Positions 1-5,250 of a stretch of 8,090 bases of DNA are shown piece by piece. The position numbers and the translations under genes are program-made. The first letter of the stretch is position 1. Each line of letters starts with the position of its first letter. The notes under the pieces are model-generated. The model was not told where the DNA came from, ran no database searches, and worked only from the letters and a program-made list of their open reading frames with translations. Location: NCBI GenBank assembly GCA_002309235.1, contig DBXA01000174.1:23386-31475 (forward strand), read 5' to 3'. The stretch comes from Christensenella sp. UBA1224. Its GTDB lineage: Bacteria; Bacillota; Clostridia; Christensenellales; Aristaeellaceae.

Positions 1-890
1 GCGAAGGCATCGGTGCCGAGGCTTGCCACGATCTTGGCATAGGAGAAAAAGCCGATGCGGAAGGCAAGCTGCTCGATCATGGCGCTCTTTGCTACAAACA
101 TAAGGTCCTTTATGGACTCTCTGTCCGGCCTCCAGTCATCCCGGAAGGAGAGATGCAGGAAGCTGGATGCCTTTGAGGTGCGCATGATGGAGATGCAGCA
201 CAGCATAAAGCCTACGGTTATCCCTATGACGCTTGCAATAGCGGCACCCTTGACGCCCATCTTCGGGAACGGACCTATGCCGTTGATAAGGAGGTAATTG
301 AACAATACATTTACAAGGTTTGAGGTGATGTTTACATACATCGTCAGCTTTGTGTTGCCGATGCCGCGCTGAGCTGCGCACATGCCCATGGACAGCGCGT
401 TTAGAGGCAGGGCATAGCCAAGTATGCAGAAATACAGTGTGGCGTCTTCCAGAGTACGTCCGGCTTCAGCACCCGCAAACTGCATGAGCGGCCTGGCAAG
501 GGGAAGGAGGACTGCCATGAGCATAGCCGAAACGCAGATGATGAGCAGTATGGCGTTGCGCATGGCGCGGTTCGCGTCTTCCTGCCGCCCTTCGCCCTTG
601 CGGCGGGCGACGATGGCGGTAATGCCGGTATTGATCGCGAAGAAGATACACAGCATGATCATACGCGGCTGACCTACCAACCCCACGGCGGCTACTTCAT
701 CCGTGCCGAGCGTGGAGACCATCATGGTATCTATCATATTGATGAATCCCATGAGGACCATTTCCAGCACGCTGGGCAGGGCGAGGCGTATGTATTCTTT
801 GTACATGGAACCGCTCGAGGGGAGATCGCCCTGGTTCAATCCCTTTGGCATCATGCTTTCAATGGCAAAATAGCGTTTGATAAATCCCAA
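1..890 (-). CDS. MATE family efflux transporter (3' end outside window)
   Basis: This is an inner-membrane multidrug and toxin extrusion antiporter, which in this family exports cationic compounds in exchange for Na+ or H+. About 296 N-terminal residues of a usual 440-460 are present; the C-terminal part lies beyond the left edge. After a short polar N-terminus come alternating hydrophobic segments. The first reads ALPSVLEMVLMGFINMIDTM, followed by STLGTDEVAAVGLVGQPR, which matches the family signature around helices 1-2 (mobile substrate/ion pocket region). Later features typical of MATE are AAQRGIGNTKLTMYVNI and the loop GPFPKMGVKGAAIASVIG. The chosen start is TTG at 890-888, because AAAGGAG lies 10 nt upstream; the in-frame ATG pair at 854 and 851 has no ribosome binding site. 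The alternative ATG start would shorten the protein by 12 residues. It is transcribed away from the zinc-ribbon gene. Family assignment is firm; the substrate cannot be read from sequence. Confidence 0.93.
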   Translation of the reverse strand, partial: MGFIKRYFAIESMMPKGLNQGDLPSSGSMYKEYIRLALPSVLEMVLMGFINMIDTMMVSTLGTDEVAAVGLVGQPRMIMLCIFFAINTGITAIVARRKGEGRQEDANRAMRNAILLIICVSAMLMAVLLPLARPLMQFAGAEAGRTLEDATLYFCILGYALPLNALSMGMCAAQRGIGNTKLTMYVNITSNLVNVLFNYLLINGIGPFPKMGVKGAAIASVIGITVGFMLCCISIMRTSKASSFLHLSFRDDWRPDRESIKDLMFVAKSAMIEQLAFRIGFFSYAKIVASLGTDAF

Positions 891-900
891 TTTAAAGATG

Positions 901-907
901 CTCCTTT
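901..907 (-). promoter_or_regulatory. Ribosome binding site deciding the TTG start of the MATE gene
   Basis: On the minus strand AAAGGAG is followed by 10 nt and then TTG at 890. Other genes in this window use GGAGG with 8 nt spacing; aligned to that core the spacing here is 9, so TTG fits well, while the first ATG (854) is more than 45 nt away with no purine-rich site before it. Confidence 0.65.
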
Positions 908-963
908 CTGGTTACTGAACAGCATGTTAGCATATCAACGTTAAGATAGGCAAAATCTTTTTA

Positions 964-992
964 TTGATTATTTGGCCTGCCGGTGTTACTAT
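964..992 (+). promoter_or_regulatory. Possible sigma-A promoter of the zinc-ribbon gene
   Basis: TTGATT (964-969) and TACTAT (987-992) are separated by 17 nt, each matching the consensus at 4 of 6 positions. An overlapping TATAAA at 992-997 is a better -10 but has no well-spaced -35. The region is AT-rich and sits 40 nt before the start codon in a divergent intergenic gap. No convincing promoter for the MATE gene was found on the other strand. Confidence 0.35.
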
Positions 993-1016
993 ATAAATCA
1001 GGTTTGATACGAGATG

Positions 1017-1023
1017 AAGGAGG
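1017..1023 (+). promoter_or_regulatory. Ribosome binding site deciding the start at 1032
   Basis: AAGGAGG lies 8 nt before ATG 1032. It overlaps an in-frame ATG at 1014, which would add six residues (KEAYF and a Met) but has no site of its own. The start at 1032 also puts the zinc ribbon right at the N-terminus (MAFCPKCG), as is usual for such proteins. Confidence 0.85.
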
Positions 1024-1031
1024 CATATTTT

Positions 1032-1946
1032 ATGGCATTCTGTCCTAAATGCGGGCAGCAGGTGGATTATACCATGCGGTTTTGTCCAAACTGCGGAAAT
1101 CCCCTCGGTACTATCGCAGCGGAAACAGTCCCTACGAGGCCTGTAAAACAGGTCGTGACGCCTGTAGAGCCAAAGGATTACCATGTGATACTCGTCGACA
1201 GGGGCGGCGCCACAAAGGAGGAAGTGAAAGGGCTCCTTTCCGATCTCCTCGGCTATACAAAAGTATCTGTCGGATTGATGCTCAATTATCTTCCTGCAGA
1301 GATAGCCGGCAATCTGACACTCAGCCAGGCTACTACGCTTTGCCAGGTGCTTACAGAATATGAGATGCAGGTCGCTGCCTATAATTCCAGCGGCTATGTG
1401 GATCTGACACCTTATGCGACCTCCAGTATTTTCAATTCCAGCGGGTCGCTGCTTTCCGGTGTGGCCGGCATACTCGCTTCTCTCGGCCTGGCAAACAGGG
1501 TCACATCTTTCGTAAGGTGGAATTATAATTACGGCAATCCGTTCCAGTACGCTTTCAGGCCCAGGTATACACGCTATCAGAGGCGTATCTACGCGCCGGC
1601 ACAGTTCGGCCGTGCGCCGCGTCCGCCTCGTGTAGTCAGATCACCGCGCGTGCTCAGACCTGTGTCTGCGCCGAGACGCGCGTCTGCGCCGCGGCCTGCT
1701 CCCGCGCCGAAGCCTGCTCCGGCACCGAGACCTGCTCCGGCACCGAGACCTGTTTCTGCTCCGAGACCTGTTTCTGCACCGAGACCTGTTTCTGCGCCAA
1801 GACCTGCTCCTGCGCCGAGACCTGCTCCTGCACCAAGACCTTCATCTGCACCGAGACCCGCGCCTGTGCCAAAATCAGCACCGAGACCGGCACCGAAGCC
1901 GCAGGGCCCAGGGCCGAAAGGCGGCTCCGGAGGATGGCCGAGGTAA
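1032..1946 (+). CDS. Zinc-ribbon protein with L7/L12-CTD/ClpS-like middle domain and APRP-repeat tail
   Basis: This 304-residue protein has no function I recognise. Residues 4-21 form a zinc ribbon, CPKCG...CPNCG, with C4, C7, C18 and C21 as likely Zn ligands. Residues 49-118 (DYHVILVDRGGATKEEVKGL onward) resemble the C-terminal domain of ribosomal protein L7/L12: a beta strand, a K-containing helix, the LGYTKVSV turn, a helix ending in PAEI, a third helix (SQATTLCQVL) and a last strand (MQVAAY), about 70 residues as in L7/L12. The fold is shared with the ClpS adaptor. A glycine/serine-rich moderately hydrophobic stretch (135-156) and an aromatic/arginine-rich linker (160-200) follow. From residue 188 the chain is Pro/Ala/Arg-rich, with twelve six-residue repeats at 211-282, ending in a Gly-rich tail. 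There is no signal peptide. It appears to be a monocistronic unit. A role as a protein-binding adaptor or scaffold is inference only. Confidence 0.85.
   Translation: MAFCPKCGQQVDYTMRFCPNCGNPLGTIAAETVPTRPVKQVVTPVEPKDYHVILVDRGGATKEEVKGLLSDLLGYTKVSVGLMLNYLPAEIAGNLTLSQATTLCQVLTEYEMQVAAYNSSGYVDLTPYATSSIFNSSGSLLSGVAGILASLGLANRVTSFVRWNYNYGNPFQYAFRPRYTRYQRRIYAPAQFGRAPRPPRVVRSPRVLRPVSAPRRASAPRPAPAPKPAPAPRPAPAPRPVSAPRPVSAPRPVSAPRPAPAPRPAPAPRPSSAPRPAPVPKSAPRPAPKPQGPGPKGGSGGWPR
1662..1877 (+). repeat. In-frame 18-bp tandem repeats encoding (x-[AS]-x-P-[RK]-P)n
   Basis: Twelve consecutive 18-bp units encode hexapeptides such as APAPRP and VSAPRP; the first ends in RR and the last (APVPKS) is degenerate. 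Three neighbouring units (about 1752-1805) are nearly identical at the DNA level, each carrying CCGAGACCTGTTTCTGC. Because the unit is a multiple of three, slippage changes protein length without breaking the frame. The antisense strand is open across this region only because of the repeat composition. Confidence 0.9.
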
Positions 1947-1962
1947 AATCAGATATAAGAAG

Positions 1963-1993
1963 GGCTGTCTCCATGAGGAGGCAGCCTCTTTTT
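1963..1993 (+). terminator. Rho-independent terminator after the zinc-ribbon gene
   Basis: GGCTGTCTCC (1963-1972) pairs with GGAGGCAGCC (1977-1986) around the loop ATGA, a 10-bp stem with one G-T wobble, followed by TCTTTTT. It starts 16 nt after the stop codon. It lies between two convergent genes; on the minus strand the same stem is followed only by CTTCTT, so termination of the MutS-like operon here would be weaker. Confidence 0.93.
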
Positions 1994-2009
1994 ACATCAC
2001 GGGCTTGTG

Positions 2010-3485
2010 TCAGGCTTCTGATCCGAACACTTTCTTATACACATCTTCGCCGTATCCTGTTCGCTGCGGCTCTCCCTCGCTTAGGCGGAAAGACCGCTGA
2101 CCGTCTGAAAGGCGCTCCGCGCGGAGGAAGACGCCGGTACCATCGTTGTTTTCGTAGAATGGATGGGAGAGCGTGTAAAGATGGGTCACGGAAAAGACTT
2201 CATTTCCGCTGTCGAGCAGTGCCTGCGTGATCTGCCTGCCTATTTCTGCGCCTTCACGCTCGTTTGTGGCGGCAAAGGATTCGTTGAACAGTATGACGGA
2301 GCCGGGTTTTATCTCATCGGCGATGCGGGACATGCGCTCGAGCTCCTCATCCAGCTTTCCGCTGTCCATCTTGCTGTCTTCTTCCTTGCGGAAATGCGTA
2401 TACAGGCCAGAAACGATGTGGGATGTACAGCCGGCCGCGCCTACAAACATACCCGCCTGGAGCATGAGCTGGCATTGCCCGAGGCTGCGGAGGAATGTGG
2501 ATTTTCCGCCCTGATTGGCGCCTGTTATGATGTACAGCTTCTTTCCCGTGTAGTCCATGTCGTTGCCTATCACGGGGCGAACACCTATCAGGGGCAGGGA
2601 AACATCGTACAGATTGGAATATACGCGCCTTGCCTGCCCTTCCTCGACGGCGGGAAAGCACACATCCATACCGCAGGATAACAGCTTTTCCTTCAGGTTA
2701 AGGCAGCCCATGTAGAAGCCCATCTCGTCTCTGAGCGTGGAGAAGAAAGCTATGACATGGTCTGTAGCCTGTGCAAGTGTATTCACGTTTTCGTTGATCA
2801 CTCTTGCCTGTCTCAGCTCAAGATCCTTGAGCCCATCCTCATCCTTGGAGGATATGGAGACATTCGGGGCAAACATCCATTTGAGACGGATGCCTTTTTT
2901 ATCAAGCCGGCGCAGCGTATACTTTTCTCCCTGCAGCTTCTCGCCGAAGCGCGCACTGATGAGCATGCCGTCATTAAAGGACAATTCGTCAAGGTGCGCC
3001 TCGATCTTTGCGGTATACGCTTCGTCCAGCTCCGACTTAAGCATTTCGATAAAGCTTACCAAGCCTTCGGACCGGAACTTGCCTGTATATTTTTCGGCAA
3101 GCAGACGCAGTTTTCTCATCCCCTCGGTGGTCATTCTGAGAATACCCACGGCGCCGCGGAAAAGTGCGTTCATCTGGGACTGCAGCCATACATGCTCGGT
3201 GCGGCGGCGATGGATCATATCTACGGCGATGGAATAGACCTCTCGCGCGAATTCCGGTTCCCTTATGAGCTCCTTTAAGATCTCCTGCCGGTAGAGGATA
3301 TCCTCCTTACGCGTAAGCGGCTGGAGGAGCGCCGCACGGCAGGCTTTGCGCATATCCTCATCACCCTGGGCCATGTTGTCGAGCAATACATTGAGCTCCA
3401 GATCGTTAAGGAGCAGCTCTCTCGTATAGGGGAAGCTTTCCGGCACATCCAGACTTTTGTCCCTGTACATCAGATATGTATTCAT
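2010..3485 (-). CDS. Short MutS-like ATPase (second gene of pair)
   Basis: This 491-residue protein carries the MutS ATPase domain. Walker A is GANQGGKST at 322-330 (GPNMGGKS in true MutS). The conserved loop YTHFRKEEDSKMDSGKLDEE occupies 362-381, Walker B is VILFNE at 397-402 followed by SFAATNEREG, and the switch/H motif is SVTHLYTL with H435. The N-terminal part has the phrase ILYRQEILKELI (63-74), typical of the start of the MutS core, and then long charged helices (about 80-260) like the lever/clamp region. True MutS has about 850 residues; the mismatch-reading domain and connector are absent, and no C-terminal Smr nuclease is visible, so classical mismatch repair is unlikely. Walker B has Asn401 where MutS has Asp. 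The ATG start overlaps the upstream stop as ATGA, with GGGGAGG 8 nt before it. Family is firm; biological role is unknown. Confidence 0.93.
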   Translation of the reverse strand: MNTYLMYRDKSLDVPESFPYTRELLLNDLELNVLLDNMAQGDEDMRKACRAALLQPLTRKEDILYRQEILKELIREPEFAREVYSIAVDMIHRRRTEHVWLQSQMNALFRGAVGILRMTTEGMRKLRLLAEKYTGKFRSEGLVSFIEMLKSELDEAYTAKIEAHLDELSFNDGMLISARFGEKLQGEKYTLRRLDKKGIRLKWMFAPNVSISSKDEDGLKDLELRQARVINENVNTLAQATDHVIAFFSTLRDEMGFYMGCLNLKEKLLSCGMDVCFPAVEEGQARRVYSNLYDVSLPLIGVRPVIGNDMDYTGKKLYIITGANQGGKSTFLRSLGQCQLMLQAGMFVGAAGCTSHIVSGLYTHFRKEEDSKMDSGKLDEELERMSRIADEIKPGSVILFNESFAATNEREGAEIGRQITQALLDSGNEVFSVTHLYTLSHPFYENNDGTGVFLRAERLSDGQRSFRLSEGEPQRTGYGEDVYKKVFGSEA

Positions 3486-5032
3486 ACCCTGAGCCTCCCC
3501 ATCAGCTGCTCATAGGTGAGAGCGTGTTTTTTTGCGATATACATGGCGTGGGCCAGGCCGTCGGCGCTCTTTCGCTCAATGCGGAAGGTGCGCTTTTCGG
3601 TGCCGGAGTCATCCACCATGCTCATCATGCTGACGATCTCGGGGCCGTATTCGGCCATCTCATCGATAAAAGTGACCCAGATCGCCCTGGCACCGGTATC
3701 CAGGAGCCTCTGCATCACCTGGCGGCTGATGGCGGTAGCATCGTCAAGGGTGGTAGAGGCGAATATCTCGTTGACGATGAAAAAGGAATCTCTGTCGGCT
3801 GCGTCCAGCATGGGCTTGATCCTCTCCAGGTCATCCATCAGCTTGCCTGCGCCGTTTTCGACATTTTCCTCTTTTTCAAAGTGCGTGAAGATGTGGCTGA
3901 CAGGAGGGAGTTGAGCACGCGTACCGGGTACGCACAGGCCTGTCATAAACAGGTGCAGCATCTGGCCGATGGATCTTGCAAAGGTGGTCTTTCCGCCCTG
4001 GTTGGGGCCTGTCACGACGATCACGCGCTCTTTTCCTTCCAGGTAAAAACCGTTGACGACGGGCATCCCGGTCGAAAGACGGCTGTGGGCCAGCGCGAGA
4101 TCAAAGGAATCGACAGCTTCTATGCGGTCTCCCTGCGCGGCGATGACCGGATAACAGAAATTGCGTCCTGCCAGGCGGATCGGCGCGATATAATCAAGAA
4201 AAGAAAAGTAAAACTGCATCTCAAGGGCAAAGCGTTCGCAAACGCCGTCCAGAAAATGGGGGAAATGCTTCGTAAGGTCGGTAAGATCCTTGAATTCATC
4301 GGGATACATCTTGACCAGAAGCTCCAGTATGCCGCTTTCCACATGGTAGGCGATGGCATTCTCGTTCAGCTTTTGGCGATAATCCTTTGTCTCTCCTGCG
4401 GCGAATTTGGAGAAGAGCTCCCGTATGTACTCGCTTTCATCTTCCTGTTCCTCGTACTTGCGCAGGCGGATCTTGCTGTCTTTGACGAGCATGCAGTAAT
4501 TGAGGGCATCGAACGACGCGCGCACTCTTGCCGCATGCTCGAGAAAAGCCTTCCAACCGGGTGTTTCGAACAGCTCTTTGACATAGTCGGCGAAGCCTTT
4601 CAGAGCTTTTGAGGATAAACCGAGGGCATCTGCTCTGTCGGCGTAATCCTGCAGCGCTACGATGTATTTGATCACCGCATTCAGATACTGGCCCTTTGTC
4701 ATGGCATTGTTTTCCATAGGGCCTTCTCCGTTGAGAGAGCTTTCGAGCTTCGGCTGCAGCCTCGATACGGCGGCCAGTATCTCACATACCGGCTTCACTG
4801 CATCCAGCACACCGGGTTTTTCAAGCTCCTTCATGGCTTCCTGGCGATAGGAGATGACATCTGTATCATGGATAGCGGTGTAGTAATGCCTGGCCAGGTC
4901 ATATTTCTCATAATCCGCCATGGCGGCGTCAGTGATCTGGTCCAGATTCAGATCGGAAAAATGATCAGGCATCACGGAAACAAAAGATTCCGGCTCCTTG
5001 CTTTTATCCGGGAAGAGACAGCTGTAATACAA
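3482..5032 (-). CDS. Short MutS-like ATPase (first gene of pair, TTG start)
   Basis: This 516-residue paralogue of the following gene shares its architecture: an N-terminal helical core with VISYRQEAMKEL (59-70), then a MutS-type ATPase. Walker A is GPNQGGKTT (342-350), the loop FTHFEKEENVENGAGKLMDD occupies 382-401, and Walker B is FFIVNE (417-422) followed by IFASTTLDDA. At the H-motif position it reads WVTFIDEM, so F455 replaces the usual His. Asn421 replaces the Walker B Asp. There is no mismatch-recognition domain and no Smr domain. The start is TTG at 5032, supported by GGAGG exactly 8 nt upstream and by a good promoter behind it. Its stop overlaps the next start by 4 bp, so the two products are probably made in matched amounts and may form a heterodimer (inference). 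The 378-codon open frame on the opposite strand is a shadow of this gene. Confidence 0.93.
   Translation of the reverse strand: MYYSCLFPDKSKEPESFVSVMPDHFSDLNLDQITDAAMADYEKYDLARHYYTAIHDTDVISYRQEAMKELEKPGVLDAVKPVCEILAAVSRLQPKLESSLNGEGPMENNAMTKGQYLNAVIKYIVALQDYADRADALGLSSKALKGFADYVKELFETPGWKAFLEHAARVRASFDALNYCMLVKDSKIRLRKYEEQEDESEYIRELFSKFAAGETKDYRQKLNENAIAYHVESGILELLVKMYPDEFKDLTDLTKHFPHFLDGVCERFALEMQFYFSFLDYIAPIRLAGRNFCYPVIAAQGDRIEAVDSFDLALAHSRLSTGMPVVNGFYLEGKERVIVVTGPNQGGKTTFARSIGQMLHLFMTGLCVPGTRAQLPPVSHIFTHFEKEENVENGAGKLMDDLERIKPMLDAADRDSFFIVNEIFASTTLDDATAISRQVMQRLLDTGARAIWVTFIDEMAEYGPEIVSMMSMVDDSGTEKRTFRIERKSADGLAHAMYIAKKHALTYEQLMGRLRV
3494..3500 (-). promoter_or_regulatory. Ribosome binding site of the second MutS-like gene, inside the first
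   Basis: GGGGAGG on the minus strand lies 8 nt before ATG 3485, within the last codons (MGRLRV) of the preceding gene. With the ATGA stop/start overlap it indicates translational coupling. Confidence 0.85.
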
Positions 5033-5040
5033 TTCGTTTA

Positions 5041-5045
5041 CCTCC
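5041..5045 (-). promoter_or_regulatory. Ribosome binding site deciding the TTG start at 5032
   Basis: GGAGG on the minus strand is followed by TAAACGAA (8 nt) and TTG. The spacing is the same as for the other genes here, and no ATG or GTG start with a comparable site was found nearby. Confidence 0.85.
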
Positions 5046-5080
5046 AGAGGACAGGCATAAATGCCCTTCTAACCATACTT

Positions 5081-5109
5081 ATTGTAGCATACCGGGAACG
5101 TCTCGGCAA
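5081..5109 (-). promoter_or_regulatory. Sigma-A promoter of the MutS-like operon
   Basis: On the minus strand TTGCCG (5109-5104) and TACAAT (5086-5081) are 17 nt apart, with TGC directly before the -10, giving an extended -10 (TGnTACAAT). The predicted transcript starts near 5074, leaving a leader of about 40 nt before the TTG start. Confidence 0.75.
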
Positions 5110-5121
5110 TATACGAAATCT

Positions 5122-5178
5122 TAACAAGCTGTGAACCTTTCTGCTGCCTCTCAAGGCATAACACAGCTTATCTTGTTA
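5122..5178. repeat. Imperfect inverted repeat between divergent promoters
   Basis: The outer arms TAACAAG (5122-5128) and CTTGTTA (5172-5178) overlap a perfect 8-bp pair, AAGCTGTG (5126-5133) and CACAGCTT (5162-5169). CCTT (5136-5139) and AAGG (5153-5156) add a short inner pairing around a 13-nt loop. The right outer arm includes the proposed uvrB -35. Both predicted transcription starts lie outside it, so it would act as DNA (operator or cruciform) rather than RNA. It does not match the Firmicutes LexA box. Its function is unknown and chance cannot be excluded. Confidence 0.5.
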
Positions 5179-5201
5179 TTTATCCTTCTTCACAATATAA
5201 T
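5173..5201 (+). promoter_or_regulatory. Sigma-A promoter of uvrBA
   Basis: TTGTTA (5173-5178) and a perfect TATAAT (5196-5201) are separated by 17 nt. Transcription would start near 5208, about 43 nt before the uvrB start codon, which rules out the upstream in-frame GTG at 5131 as the translation start. Confidence 0.8.
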
Positions 5202-5237
5202 ACACAATATGCCCGTAAAGGCTGTATCCTGCAGAGC

Positions 5238-5242
5238 GGAGG
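5238..5242 (+). promoter_or_regulatory. uvrB: Ribosome binding site deciding the uvrB start
   Basis: GGAGG lies 8 nt before ATG 5251. The reading frame stays open upstream to a GTG at 5131, but those 40 extra residues are hydrophobic, unlike UvrB, and begin upstream of the promoter. Confidence 0.9.
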
Positions 5243-5250
5243 CTGTTAAA

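Noticed and set aside
1654..1974. A minus-strand open frame rich in Val-Gln-Lys repeats
   Set aside because: It is the antisense reading of the APRP repeats, kept open by repeat composition, and it runs through the terminator.
2757..3278. A 173-codon plus-strand open frame, and a second one overlapping it at 2737-3237
   Set aside because: Both are antisense to the second MutS-like gene and have no ribosome binding site or recognisable domain.
3476..4612. A 378-codon open frame on the plus strand
   Set aside because: It lies antisense inside the first MutS-like gene, whose motifs, ribosome binding site and promoter are clear. The antisense frame has no recognisable domain and no supported start.
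5052..5066. Small GGCA/TGCC hairpin in the leader of the MutS-like operon
   Set aside because: The stem is only four base pairs with no T-run or conserved riboswitch feature, so it is probably chance.
5133..5144. Possible LexA box beginning with GAAC
   Set aside because: The second half reads CTGC instead of GTTC, so it does not match the Firmicutes consensus.
5131..5250. A 40-residue N-terminal extension of UvrB from GTG 5131
   Set aside because: It begins upstream of the predicted promoter, is unlike UvrB, and the ATG at 5251 has a perfect ribosome binding site.
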